Program-made: the position numbers and the translations under genes
Shown: positions 23,237 to 35,887 of the stretch, in pieces
Numbering within the stretch: the first letter of the stretch is position 1
Layout: every line of letters starts with the position of its first letter
The notes under the pieces: generated by a model
Database searches by the model: none
Told to the model about the DNA's origin: nothing
The model's input: only the letters and a program-made list of their open reading frames with translations
Source of the DNA: Membranipora membranacea
Taxonomy: Eukaryota; Bryozoa; Gymnolaemata; Cheilostomatida; Membraniporidae
NCBI GenBank assembly: GCA_914767715.1
Contig: OU612072.1
Coordinates: 6,634,001 to 6,698,000 of the forward strand
Length of the DNA stretch: 64,000 nt
Direction of reading: 5' to 3'

Positions 23237-24334
23237 GTGTAAGCAGAGACTATAGATATAGAGACCTTCCACTTGCGCATAAAATGCGAATAGCCAATCA
23301 GCGTTATTTAACAGTCACGCCCACTTCTGGTTGTATAGTAAGCGCTGCTGCCTTAGACAGCAATGGCTTTCTCAATAAAATTTCAGGTTTTTCACCTGAG
23401 TTATTTGAGGCAAAATAACCACAATCTTGATGACAAAACCAGATCAGACAGCAACAAAGTCACTATCAAATGTAAAGAATTTACTGCATTGAGAGATAGA
23501 AGACCTCCCTCTCTGCCTCAAAGTTATTGTGGGATGGTTGGGGCTATGGAAAGCTTATTTTTACAAATCGCCTTGAAAACTTGTTTGGGCTTCAAAGACA
23601 TATTCAGAGCAGTTCAAAGCGCATATCTTCAGGCAACAATCAGCAGTATGCTGACTTAAAACGGGAAAACTTAGACTTTTTGAGGATGATACTTTTCTCA
23701 GACCTATGCTATAGAAAGTTTCTGTGCTGACCTAACTGATATACAAATCGCCTTGAAAACTTGTTTGGGCTTCAAAGACATATTCAGAGCAGTTCAAAGC
23801 GCATATCTTCAGGCAACAATCAGCAGTATGCTGACTTAAAACGGGAAAACTTAGACTTTTTGAGGATGATACTTTTCTCAGACCTATGCTATAGAAAGTT
23901 TCTGTGCTGACCTAACTGATGAATTCAATTCAGTCACCGGAACTGGAGAATATAACATCAGTGCTTGTTCACATTTAACTATTTTCACATTGAATATTCA
24001 ATTTTCTATACATATGGGGGCTACATTACCAAAAGGTCATCCACCAAGTATTTTGTTTCCTTGATGCCTATATTTCATATAAAAGTCGCACATCTTAGAT
24101 TTCATTTGTCCCAGTTGATATTATTGAGAGTTTTGTGTGAATGTACATATAAAATAAACAGCTAAATCATTCACCTTGTCAATTTTTGATAGTAAATTCA
24201 TAGCAATGGGTACGCTTACCTCCGAGCAATTACCACCAGAAAGGGGCGGAGCCTAATTTTCAATGTGTTCGCATCGGTTATATACGTTATCATGGCAAGT
24301 GGAAGGTCTCTATATCTATAGTCTCTGGTGTAAG
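23237..24334. mobile_element. 1.08-kb TIR DNA element, 7-bp target duplication GTGTAAG
   Basis: The element is 23244-24327. Its 32-bp perfect terminal repeats begin CAGAGACTATAGATATAGAG and end in the inverse CTCTATATCTATAGTCTCTG. GTGTAAG flanks both sides (23237-23243 and 24328-24334). The left inverted-duplication arm lacks it, giving a natural empty site near 8790. The interior holds no recognised transposase. Superfamily is uncertain: 7-bp duplications occur in P-like and Dada-like elements, among others. Confidence 0.85.
23561..23920. repeat. Exact-looking 180-bp tandem duplication inside the TIR element
   Basis: The unit 23561-23740 is repeated at 23741-23920 with no difference I can see, from ACAAATCGCCTTG through GCTGACCTAACTGAT. 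The lack of divergence implies a very recent duplication, or an assembly artefact. Confidence 0.9.
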
Positions 24335-24578
24335 TGCTCAGACATCAGTGAGTGTGAGTCTTGGAAATTACATTGTCAAATGGCACGATCAATATGGTCA
24401 CAGTATTGCCTTATTCAAAGAATAATCTTTGTGCCGTCAAATAAACTTTAAAAGTATTTTTGAACGGATTACTAAAAGTTAACATCCAAGGCTCATTATC
24501 ATAACATAACTGAGCATTCGGGATTAGAATGGCAGATTTAATTTTATGGTTTTGATGCCTTTTGCTTGATATGTCTCC

Positions 24579-27500
24579 TCACTCCTCCAGATTCCTTCCT
24601 GATTGGGGACCGTCCCAGGCTTGCTGAGCTCTGATTTCTTCTCCTACTGCAAAATATGATAGGATATTGTCAAACACATACCCTATAGGAGTTTAATTTA
24701 GCTAGAGTTTAATTTTGCTACTATTGTGAGTGAGTTTAATTTCGCTAGTATGCTTCTAGTGAAAATTTTAAAAAAATGTCAAAGCTGGGATTCGATCCCA
24801 GGGCATAACCCTCCATCTGATTGCAAGGCAGACACTTAGACCACTACACCACACTGCCTTGCATGCGGTAGTCAATCGGCATTAAGATTCAGCGGCAATC
24901 CCTGTGTTACGTCACAACGCGTCATACTTATTATGAATATGTTATACTAATAATTCCACAGATATGATGATGATCAAAATCCAGAGTTAGATGGGGACTC
25001 GAACCAATGTCTCTTTAACCAGCAGGCAAAGCCGCTACCAACGCACCATAGGTCCAGCTCTATGAGAATGTAGATATTATAGGTCAGTCGTAGCGGCGTT
25101 GCCTTCTGGGACATGTATATGGACCTGGGTTTGAGACCAGAAAATTTTGATCATAAGTATGAAGCGCTGTGACGTCAAACAAGGATTGTCCGCTGATTCC
25201 AAACGCCAAATGAAGGTCATCACAATGAAAGTTCCACACTATTTGGATTCAAAAGCTGGAAATCGCTCACATGATAGAATAAAATATGGAGAATAAGACG
25301 TGATACGAAATAGCAGTCTCGAAATAAGTCTTTAAATTTCATCTAATTTGAATGTATTTGGAGTTACTATCGCTCTACTGATGAGCCGTTAGCATAATGT
25401 CAGCAGTTTATCAGTAGAGACAAACTAGATCATGATCCAGTGAACTTTTGATAGTTTTGTAGGTTTTTAGTACTGCGGATTTGCAGCAATACTGTTGACA
25501 TAGCTGTTACTCAACTTTAATATTAAAAATTACCTTCATTGACATCAGAAGCATTCTCAACCATCTGTAACTTTTTCCCTTTGATCGTATTAATCGAGAC
25601 AGTCTGTAATGAAAGAGAAACGCAACTGCTTTACATGTTCACCATTTCCAGGAACTGCTAAAATATCTAAAATCATTTAAGTGTAAACCAGAACAGAAAT
25701 AACAATACTGTAAATAATTTCTATTCAGTGTTTAACTTAAATCTATACCCGACCCCAATAGACACATTGTACTAACCCTGGGCTGATCTCTTCTTATATT
25801 TCTTGTGGTCTGGTGCTCCAGATGCAAAGATAAAGCAGACTTATCTTGCATATGCTGCTTAAGCTCCTCAACGTCTACAGTCTCAAACGAGCAGCTTTCA
25901 TAGAAGTAACACTTCCCCGGTTTTGTCACACACTTAAAGTTGGTTCTCTGGTGTGCCTCCTTCTGAAATTGAGAACATGTATTTACTATTTGTGTCGTAT
26001 TCTGGAATTGTCTTAACTATACTTGATGCAAGACAACTCCCTATTTCCTATAACTCTGTAGGCACAGTGTTGCATGTGCACATTCTTTTTTGTGCTGTAT
26101 CCTGTTTGGAGCTGTATCCTGTTTGGAGCAAGAAGCAATAATATAATGGCTCATGAAACACAAACAATATCAGTCTTATTGATGTATTACTAATTGCCAT
26201 CAATACACAACACCACAATATAACAATTTGTATTTAGTAATTGGGTGCTTTTGCATCAGATATGGTGTGATATATTCACTACACAGTTCGCTGCCCAAGC
26301 GCGACAAAACCAAAGTGTTCTCAGTATCAGTATACATGTATTGGCTAATTTAGAATTATACTCCAAGAGTTAACCAGGGGAAGGCAATTTCTAATTTATT
26401 CATGATCTGTACTACTCACCCTTGTAACATTTATTATTTGTCAATCTTGAAATATCTCGGCATTGAATAAGAGTGATGACAATGATTGATGGTCCAAATT
26501 AACTAAGCAATGCCAAGATTAAAATTATTTTCCTATGTAGTTGAGAATTTTTGCATTTCTGAATATCTCCATTGTTGATCATAGTCCCAAAAAAAAGCTT
26601 GCAGGTAAAAAGTCAAATGAACTATTTTAGCAAATTGAGAGCAGATAACTCCAAATTTATACTGCCCATTGTTTTTATATGAGTTTGAATCCACATGAAA
26701 AGTATGTAAAAGTGGTTCAATAATGTGAGTGGCACTTAGGTGAGTTGGGGGAGTCTATTTTACACACCCATGCAGAAAACTTCATTCAGTCAAATGAATT
26801 GAAGCTTTATATATACCACTTTCCCATCCCCCTATCAATCCTTGACCCAGTATAGATAAGGAGCAAAATGCTGTTAACACATAAATTCTCTGTTGTTATA
26901 TTTGAAAATCTGGACACAAAGGGCCTATCACATCGGCCTGACAAAAGCACCAAAGATAGCACTTAACGATGTACCAGCAATTCGTTGATGTTGGGACTGT
27001 ACTGGTGGTCATTTACTCAATTTTAGACAAAATATCCCAAATAGCATTATGTCAGTAAAAAACAGCTAACTCCGTGACAAATTTTCAGGACAGGAAAAAA
27101 AAACCTATGCTGTGACGTGTCTCACTACATAATCAACACAACTTATATTTGGAAAATTTTGTTGTGCTGTATCAAGTACCCCAGAGTTAACTGTTCTTTT
27201 TCTGAGAGAAGACAACTTTAAAGGTAAATAGTCTATTTTCAATGTTTTGGCAAATCACCCAATCTTTCTAAATACAGAACAATACTAAAATTTGAGATGT
27301 AAAAATACATCAAAGCATTTCACTCACCTCTTCCTCGGAGGAGTATTTTTTCTGACACTGTGAACATTGGAAGCAGAGATCACTATCATCTTCCGAGTAC
27401 CTCTGAATGAAAGATATGCGGAGATATGACATCTGACACAGAACTGATCACAAACATAATGGCACCATGATTACAGCCATTTCTTAATGTCCTGTCTGTT

Positions 27501-29773
27501 ACAACTTTTAACATAATTTCACATTAGCTTTTTATAAAGGTGTTTCCCACATAACTTTGGGGATACGTAGTCCACTTCTCCAAAAAAATACAATCAATTC
27601 ACAAACATCCATCATGTATCAGTATACTTACCTCTGGGGTCAGTAACACTTTTTTGTATTGACAGTCTTCTTCATGCACCTTCACGTTGCATCCTGCGAT
27701 CTTCTCCCCACATCCGACGTTGCTGCATTTGATTGGTGTGAAAATGCAACTTGTATGGTGAACCTAGAAAGAGATTGTCTAACATTTAGGAAACTACATG
27801 CGCAACACATTGAATCAAGTTGTTACTTTTCTTATCTTTAAATACACGATTGCAAGGTAATTATTTGACTTGTGATATACATTTGTTTGCCATGTTCTTG
27901 ATGCTGACGCTTGTTCTACAGTATTCATGAAGATGTAACCAAGTCACCTTGGTCTAGCAAGACATTTTCACTCCAAATTGAGGTCTTAAGAGAAGGGCTG
28001 GTAATGAGTGATGGGTACTAAATGGCCAGCCTAACTCAAATTATAGATTACACACATGAGTAGATATACTTTGCCAGGCCATGTTATAGCTGCTAAAGCG
28101 CATAAAATCTGCAAAGGAACCGAGCAGCCCATCCATAAAAATGAAACTTTAGCTCATAACTGGATTACCTGCAACTTCTTCAGCACAGGTTGTTCTTTGC
28201 AACCGTACTCCTGGTTTGGACACAGGCATTTTTCCCTTGACAGCTCCAGCTTGAGTACCCGGTCTGGTGAAAAATCTTTAATCATGAGCCATTCCGGACA
28301 ATCATCATCCATGTCATCATGACTGATTGGGCAACATACATATTCTGCATCTTCAAACAATCCATCTAGACATTGCTTGCATATTCTGTAAAAATAAACC
28401 CATGTATCTATTCAGCGTTATCAGCCTCAGAGCGTTGTCATACTGCTTGGATGCAACATTACCATCTTTGCTGCCAACATTCTTCACCTAGCTTAATCTA
28501 CAAAACAAAATACTACTAGCCCACCAATAACGACTGTCTTTTTTTTTAAATTTCAATGACTGGCACAGGTAACTCTGAATAACTATCATGGAAAGTCCAA
28601 ATTACTCCTAGCAATGTCTATGTGTAGGCTTAAGGGAAAAAGATAACTCAATTAGTATATTTTATTGTACCTTCTTCCACATGGCGTCGTATGGGACTCT
28701 GCTGATACCTCCTTACACAGCTCACAGCCCTTATCATAACTCAGCAACTTCTGTCTTGTGAAGTGTATCTGAGAGTAAGAGCATTACCAAATCATTTTTT
28801 CTAGTTTACTTCATTGTAATTTTGGGGATTCAAGTTCACCATTGCAGCTACACAGGGGGGTCTTTTAATTAGAAACAACAAAGATCGCAATCTGATCGCT
28901 CACTCAGCGATACCTGCTAGGGGTCTCGCTTTTCAGATCGCTCAGTCATTGATGGAGCTATTTACATTTGAGTGAGCAATTTGGGAACGATTTTGCCTAA
29001 TTGAAAGACCAAGTGAGTGATAATTCTGAGTGATGTGATTGTTGTATGTACAGAGAGGACAACTCCAAGATACATGTACAAAGTACATGTATGACAACAT
29101 GACAACAAACCTTATGATAGGACTACTCCACAGTGATAGTGATAACTTGCTTTAGTAAAGCATCGCTCTTTCTAATTGAAAGACCCCCCCCCCCAGACCC
29201 ATATCCATATATCTGCTAATCTTGGGTTATGGGGAACTTCTTTGCTTTATTCTGTCCCAAAAAAAATCGCTGTCTTGAAAGACTACCCCTGTAGCTTACA
29301 CATCTCAGGAACATCACAATTTTATGGTCATCACCTATTTCTGAATATACGACACCATCTCATTTGATTGCCATAATGGTACCCGCTGACATGGCCTCCA
29401 ATACAGACAGACTCAAGCATCATAAGACCAAAGCTGATATGCACTATTTCTTCATGTACATAACATATATATATATATATATGGACTTGGAATCAACTAC
29501 ACCTCCAGCAATGATGTTCATTGCCTCCAGCAGTTCATTGCCTCCAGGCACAACTTCTCTGCCCCCAATGTAACCCTTCAAATCTATCTATGAAGCAGTG
29601 ATCATCATGTTGTCAAGTACAATATAAGTAAGTCATTTTCAAGGAGTAAAAGCTGTTTCTTCCCCTTGTTGTCGGTATGTATAGATATATAGATAAGATA
29701 GATAGGGTTGGTTATCATAAATAAAAAATTCACTCACCTGTCCACTCCTCAAGGAGTAACTTGGTTCACTCAT
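24579..29773 (-). CDS. Gene B: RING and TRAF-type zinc-finger protein (complete)
   Basis: Minus-strand exons are 29738-29773 (ATG), 28671-28768, 28169-28385, 27632-27763, 27328-27402, 25777-25962, 25534-25603 and 24579-24646 (TGA). They sum to 882 bp, 293 residues, all GT-AG and in phase. The start MSEPSYSLRSGQ is followed by a RING-like block (CELC, SHTTPCGRRICKQC, CC), a TRAF-type finger (CIFTPIKCSNVGCGEKI then H and C), CSQCQKKYSSEEE, and a C2H2-like module (GKCYFYESCSF, ELKQH, HLEH). The usual His of CGH is Arg here. No MATH domain, signal peptide or membrane segment is visible. A ubiquitin-ligase or adaptor role is inferred from the fold only. The introns hold a MITE, and the tail is almost identical to gene A's (AQQAWD then SGRNLEE). 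Confidence 0.87.
24784..24858 (-). repeat. tRNA-derived repeat (tRNA-Ala-like head), second copy
   Basis: This matches 6498-6574 including the A-box region, anticodon loop CTTGCAA and TTTTTTTAAAATTTT-type tail side. The B box here is GGGATCGAATCC. It lies in gene B's last intron, at a position similar to the gene A copy, so it may have been carried by the gene duplication. Confidence 0.55.
24992..25055 (-). repeat. tRNA-like fragment
   Basis: On the minus strand, TGGTGCGTTGGTAGCGG resembles an A box and GGTTCGAGTCC is a good B box. Stems pair poorly, so it is a tRNA-derived repeat rather than a gene. Confidence 0.5.
25082..25140 (+). repeat. tRNA-like fragment, inverted relative to its neighbour
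   Basis: GTCAGTCGTAGCGGCGTTGCC and a B-box-like GGGTTTGAGACC, in the opposite orientation to 24992-25055, make a head-to-head pair of related tRNA-derived sequences about 27 bp apart. Confidence 0.45.
28855..29194. mobile_element. MITE in gene B intron 1
   Basis: The left end GGGGGGTCTTTTAATTAGAA mirrors the right end TTCTAATTGAAAGACCCCCC, giving inverted repeats of about 21 bp with one mismatch. The interior of roughly 300 bp holds repeated GATCGCTCA phrases and no coding sequence. The right end merges with a C-run, so the exact border and target duplication are unclear. Confidence 0.65.
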
Positions 29774-29997
29774 CTTTGATAATAAATATGCTGGTACTGG
29801 TACTAAACTTTAATAATTAATATGCTTGTACTAAACTGTTGATGACCTGGAACGAATGTGGACCTATCAGAAACAAATTGTCAAATTCATCAACCCTGTT
29901 GTGAGTAGTAATTACCTCACCCAAGGAAAAAACTGAGGTAAGAAGTCTTCGCGGGGATAGACTCATTCCGATATTGGTAGGTTACAAAAAGTCTATA
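29774..29997 (-). promoter_or_regulatory. 5' flank of gene B with ETS-like site
   Basis: This lies immediately upstream of gene B's ATG. On the plus strand ACCGGAAATG at about 29998 fits an ETS-family core, next to the CCAAT repeats that follow. No TATA box is obvious. Promoter function is inferred from position and motifs only. Confidence 0.4.
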
Positions 29998-30120
29998 ACC
30001 GGAAATGAAAATGACCAAACCAATCAGACACCTACATGAAAATGACCTAACCAATCAGACACCTACATGAAAATGACCCAACCAATCAGACACCTACATG
30101 AAAATGACCGAACCAATCCA
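29998..30120. repeat. 31-bp minisatellite carrying four CCAAT motifs
   Basis: The unit CATGAAAATGACCYAACCAATCAGACACCTA (31 bp, described by its key parts ATGAAAATGACC and CCAATCAG) repeats about 3.7 times with CCAATC at a strict 31-bp spacing. It lies about 230-350 bp upstream of gene B's start codon. CCAATCAG is the NF-Y consensus, and 31 bp is close to three helical turns. Confidence 0.8.
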
Positions 30121-30405
30121 AGGTGTTACTGTATTTTATTTAAATATTGTCATAGTTAAAGGTAAAGTGAGGAATATTTACTCAACCTTTGCAGGCTGTC
30201 TGGGGTGGTGTGACATACCACCTACACAAGAGATCAAGCCTAGGCTAGTTACGCACATGTATCAGTTTCACTTTGGTAACATTGCTATTATGTTGACTCT
30301 TGTATTATCTCTTGTATATCTCTTGATCAATGAACTTCTTCATTAGGAATACAACAAAGTTGTATTTCTTTTGTTTTGGTTGGATTTATTATTATTATTA
30401 TTATT

Positions 30406-31424
30406 AGGAATACAACAAAGTTGTATTTCTTTTGTTTTAGTTGAGTTTATTATTATTATTATTATTATTATTCGTCTCGCAACACTTTTTGTCGCTTCTA
30501 TAAGTCAAGTACTACCGGGCAGAATTTGCTGTTACTTGGTCACAACATAGCTCCATATGTTTAGATGAGAAATTGCGAAATGAAATTTTAAAATGTTATG
30601 TAATACTTGCTAATTACACTAATTAGTGAAGGAGGAATTGCCTTTTTTAACGTTTTTACCCAATTTCATTCTGTTATATGTCAAGAACTACTTGGCAGAA
30701 TTCGATGATATATGGTCACAACATAGTCCCTTATGTCAAGATGAGAAATTGCAAAACGAAATTTTGAAATGTTATGTAATATTTTCTAATTACACTAATT
30801 AGTGGAGGATGTTTTTTCGATTTTCTTTTGGTGATATCTTGAGAACAAATCATGCGATTGAGTTGAAACTTAGGATACATAGGTTATGGCATATACCGAA
30901 TCTTATGACATCGTCAATTTTAATGTCACATGATCCGATATACAAAATGGCCGCCATAAACAGGAAGTGGCTGCCGATTAACAGTTCTTATCATGCGATT
31001 GAGTTAAAACTTGGGATATGGGGGTTATGACATATACCGAATCTTATGCCATCATCAATTTTAATGTCACATGATCCGATATACAAAATGGCCGCCATAA
31101 ACAGGAAGTGGCTGCCGATTAACAGTTCTTATCATGCGATTGAGATAAAACTTGGGATATGGGGGTAATGACATTTACCGGATCTTATGACATCATCAAT
31201 TCTTATGTCACATGACCCGATATACAAAATGGCCGCCATAAACAGGAAGTGGCTGCCGATTAACAGTTCTTAACATGCGATTGAGTTAAAACTTGGGATT
31301 TGGGGGTTATGACATATACCGAATCTTATGACATCATCGATTTTAATGTCACATGACCTCGATATTCAAATCTATTGGTTGTATTCCTTTATATTTGCTT
31401 GCAAATATGTTTACCGTTTCTAGT
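30406..31424 (+). mobile_element. HINE-like copy 1 (uninterrupted)
   Basis: The head is at 30406, the body (GCAACAC) at 30479, and the CTAGT end at 31424. It contains about three 141-bp units. The head directly follows the (TTA)n of another head at 30345, so it is inserted inside that outer copy. Confidence 0.75.
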
Positions 31425-31528
31425 TATTAGGAATACAACAAAGTTGTATTCCTTTTGTTTTAGTAGGGTTTATTATTATTAGTCATACAACTTTAAGTTG
31501 TATGACTTTTGTTTTAGTTGAGTTTATT

Positions 31529-32543
31529 AGGAATACAACAAAGTTGTATTTCTTTTGTTTTGGTTGGATTTATTATTATTATTATTATTATTATTTTTGC
31601 AACACTTTTGTCGCATCTATAAGTCAAGAACTACCCGGCAGAATTGGATGGAACTTTGTCATAAGATAGTTCCATATGTCTAGATGAGAAATTACTAAAT
31701 GAGTTTTTCAATCGTTATGTAATACTTGCTAATTACACTAATTAGTGAAGGAGGTTTTGCCATTTTTAACGTTTTTACCCAATTTCATTCTGCTATATGT
31801 CAAGAACTACTTGGCAGAATTCGATGATATATGGTCACAACATAGTCCCATATGTCAAGATGATAAATTGCAAAACAAAATTTTGAAATGTTATGTAATG
31901 TTTGCTAATTACACTAATTAGTGGAGGATGTTTTTTCGATTTTCTTTTGGTGATATCTTGAGAACAAATCATGCGATTGAGTTGAAACTTAGGACACAGA
32001 GGTTATGGCATATACCGAATCTTTTGACATCGTCAATTTTAATCTCACATGACCCGATAGCCAAAATGGCCGCCAAAAACAGGAAATGGCTGCCGATTAA
32101 CAGTTCTTAACATGCGATTGAGTTAATACTTGGGATTTGGGGGTTTTGACTTATACCGAATTTTATGACAACATCAATTTTTATGTCACATGACCCGATA
32201 TACAAAATGGCCGCCATAAACAGTGAACTGCTGCCGATTAACAGTTCTTATCATGCTTTTGAGTTTAAACTTGGGATTTGGGGGTTTTGACCTATACCGA
32301 ATCTTATGACATCATCAATTTCAATGTCACATGACCTGATATCCAAAATAGCCGCCATAAACAGGAAGTGGCTGCCGATTAACAGTTCTTATCATGCGAT
32401 TGAGTTAAAACTTGGGATTTAGGGGTTATGACATATACCGAATCTTATGACATCATCAATTATGATGTCACATGACCTCGATATTCAAATCTATTGGTTG
32501 TATTCCTTTATATTTGCTTGCAAATATGTTTACCGTTTCTAGT
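31529..32543 (+). mobile_element. HINE-like copy 2 (uninterrupted)
   Basis: The head is at 31529, body at 31599 and CTAGT end at 32543. Two other heads, at 31429 and 31481, precede it without bodies of their own. The body start (ACTTTTGTCGCATCTATAAG) is the same variant as the body at 43548. Confidence 0.75.
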
Positions 32544-32544
32544 T

Positions 32545-33559
32545 AGGAATACAACAAAGTTGTATTCCTCTTGTTTTAGTAGGGTTTATTATTTTTATTA
32601 TTGCAACACTTTTTAGCCTTCTATAAGTCAAGAACTACCAGGCAGAATTGGATGTTACTTGGTCACAACATAGTTGCATATGTCTAGATGAGAAATTACT
32701 AAATGAGTTTTTGAATTGTTATGTAACACTCGCTAATTAGACTAATTAGTGAAGGAGGTTTTGCTGTTTTTTTCAATCATACCTTGATTATACCAAAATG
32801 AAGTCTTCTATAACTCAAGAACTACTTGGCAGATTCTAATGATACTTGGTCACAACATAGTCCTATAGGTCAAGATGAGAAAATGCTTGGACAATTTTTG
32901 AATTGTTATGCAATTTATTTGCTAATTACACTAATTAGTGGAAGATGTTTTTCGTTTTTCTTTTGGTGATATCTTTAAAACAAATAATGCGACTGAGTTG
33001 AAACTTGGGATATGGGGGTTTTGACTTATACCGAATCTTATGAAATCATCAATTTTCATGTCACATGACCCGATATACAAAATGGCCGCCATAAACAGTG
33101 AATTGGTGCCGATTAACAGTTCTTATCATGCGATTGAGTTGAAACTTGGGATATGGGGGTTTTGACTTATACCGAATCTTATGACATCATCAATTTTCAT
33201 GTCACATGACCCGATATCCAATATGGCCACCATAAACAGGAAGTGGCTGCCGATTAACAATTCTTGTCATGCGATTGAGTTAAAACTTTGGATATGGGGG
33301 TTTTGGCATATTCCGAATCTTATGACATCATCATTTTTAATAACACATGACCCGAAATCCAATATGGCCGCAATAGAGAGTTAATTGCTGCCGATTAGTA
33401 GTTCTCATCATGCGATTGAGTTGAGACTTAAGATAAGGGGGTTTCGGCATATACCGAGTCTTATGACATCATCAATTATGATGTCACATGACCTCGATAA
33501 TCAAATCTATTGGTTGTATTCCTTTATATTTGCTTGCAAATATGTTTACCGTTTCTAGT
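32545..33559 (+). mobile_element. HINE-like copy 3 (uninterrupted)
   Basis: The head is at 32545, body at 32603 and CTAGT end at 33559. It is nearly identical over its whole length to the copy at 34873-35887, including the unusual TGCTGTTTTTTTCAATCATA segment, so one is a very recent copy of the other. Confidence 0.78.
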
Positions 33560-33658
33560 TAGGAATACAACAAAGTTGTATTTCTTTTGTTTTGGTTGGA
33601 TTTATTAGGAATACAACAAAGTTGTATTTCTTTTGTTTTAGTAGGGTTTATTATTATT

Positions 33659-34871
33659 AGGAATACAACAAAGTTGTATTCCTCTTGTTTTAGTAGGGTT
33701 TATTATTATTATTGCAACACTTTTTGAGCTTCTATAAGTCAAGAACTACCAAGCAGAATTTGATGGAACTTTGTCATAATATAGTTCCATATGTCTAGCT
33801 AAGAAATTACTAAATGAATTTTTGAATTGTTATGTAATATTCGCTAATTAGACTAATTAGTGGAGGACGTTTTGACCTTTATATTGATCATATCTTGAGA
33901 ACGAATCATGCGATTGAGTTAAAACTTGGGATATGGGGGTTATGACATATACCGAATCTTATGACATAATCAATTTTTATGTCACATGACCCGATATACA
34001 AAATGGCCGCCATTAACAGTTAACTGCTGCCAATTAACAGTTCTTATCATGCGATTGAGTTAAAACTCGGGATTTGGGGGTTTTGACCTATACCGAATTT
34101 TATCACATCATCAATTTCAATTTCACATGACCCGATATCCAAAATGGCCGCCATAAACAGGAAGTGGCTGGCGATAAACAGTTCTTAACATGCGATTGAG
34201 TTAAAACTTGGGATGTGGGGGTTATGACATATACCGAATCTTATGACATCATCAATTTTTATGTCACATGACCCGATATCCAAAATGGCCGCCATAAACA
34301 GTATATTGCTGCCAATTAGCAGTTCTTATAATGTGATTGAGTTAAAACTTGGGATATAGGGGCAATGACACATACCGAATCTTATGACATCATCATTTTT
34401 GATGTCATGTGACCCGAATCCAATATGGCCACCATTTACAGGAAGTTCTTATCATGCGATTGAGTTAAAACTTGGGATTTGGGGGTTTTGACCTATACCG
34501 AATCTTATGACATCATCAATTTCAATGTCACATGACCCGATATCCAAAATGGCCGCCATAAACAGGAAGAGGCTGCCGATTAACAGTTCTTATCATGCGA
34601 TTGAGTTAAAACATATGACATATACCGAATCTTATGACATCATCGATTTTGATGTCACGTGACCCGAAATCCAATATGGCCGCCATAGAGAGTTAATTGC
34701 TGCCGATTAGCTGTTCTCATCATGCGATTGAGTTGAGACTTAGGATAAGGGGGTTTCGGCATATACCGAGTCTTATGACATCATCAATTATGATGTCACA
34801 TGACCTCGATATTCAAATATATTGGTTGTATTCCTTTATATTTGCTTGCAAATATGTTTACCGTTTCTAGT
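33659..34871 (+). mobile_element. HINE-like copy 4 (uninterrupted)
   Basis: The head is at 33659, body at 33714 and CTAGT end at 34871. Two extra heads (33561 and 33607) stand in front of it. Confidence 0.75.
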
Positions 34872-34872
34872 T

Positions 34873-35887
34873 AGGAATACAACAAAGTTGTATTCCTCTT
34901 GTTTTAGTAGGGTTTATTATTTTTATTATTGCAACACTTTTTAGCCTTCTATAAGTCAAGAACTACCAGGCAGAATTGGATGTTACTTGGTCACAACATA
35001 GTTGCATATGTCTAGATGAGAAATTACTAAATGAGTTTTTGAATTGTTATGTAACACTCGCTAATTAGACTAATTAGTGAAGGAGGTTTTGCTGTTTTTT
35101 TCAATCATACCTTGATTATACCAAAATGAAGTCTTCTATAACTCAAGAACTACTTGGCAGATTCTAATGATACTTGGTCACAACATAGTCCTATAGGTCA
35201 AGATGAGAAAATGCTTGGACAATTTTTGAATTGTTATGCAATTTATTTGCTAATTACACTAATTAGTGGAAGATGTTTTTCGTTTTTCTTTTGGTGATAT
35301 CTTTAAAACAAATCATGCGACTGAGTTGAAACTTGGGATATGGGGGTTTTGACTTATACCGAATCTTATGAAATCATCAATTTTCATGTCACATGACCTG
35401 ATATACAAAATGGCCGCCATAAACAGTGAATTGGTGCCGATTAACAGTTCTTATCATGCGATTGAGTTGAAACTTGGGATATGGGGGTTTTGACTTATAC
35501 CGAATCTTATGACATCATCAATTTTCATGTCACATGACCCGATATCCAATATGGCCACCATAAACAGGAAGTGGCTGCCGATTAACAATTCTTGTCATGC
35601 GATTGAGTTAAAACTTTGGATATGGGGGTTTTGGCATATTCCGAATCCTATGACATCATCATTTTTAATAACACATGACCCGAAATCCAATATGGCCGCC
35701 ATAGAGAGTTAATTGCTGTTGATTAACAGTTCTCATCATGCGATTGAGTTGAGACTTGAGATAAGGGGGTTTTGGCATATACCGAGTCTTATGACATCAT
35801 CAATTATGATGTCACATGACCTCGATAATCAAATCTATTGGTTGTATTCCTTTATATTTGCTTGCAAATATGTTTACCGTTTCTAGT
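34873..35887 (+). mobile_element. HINE-like copy 5 (uninterrupted)
   Basis: The head is at 34873, body at 34931 and CTAGT end at 35887. It is the close twin of 32545-33559. It is followed by TTTTATTATTATT and a headless body at 35913-36820, as expected if this copy had landed in the (TTA)n of that outer copy. Confidence 0.78.

Larger units (their letters stand above)
22172..24683. repeat. Inverted duplication, right arm
   Basis: This is the reverse complement of 8447-9857, interrupted by the 1.08-kb TIR element at 23244-24327. Without that insertion it is about 1.4 kb, the same length as the left arm. The break at the inner end is at TGCTGAAGTAGGG (22172), matching CCCTACTTCAGCA ending at 9857. 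It contains gene B's last exon. Confidence 0.85.
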
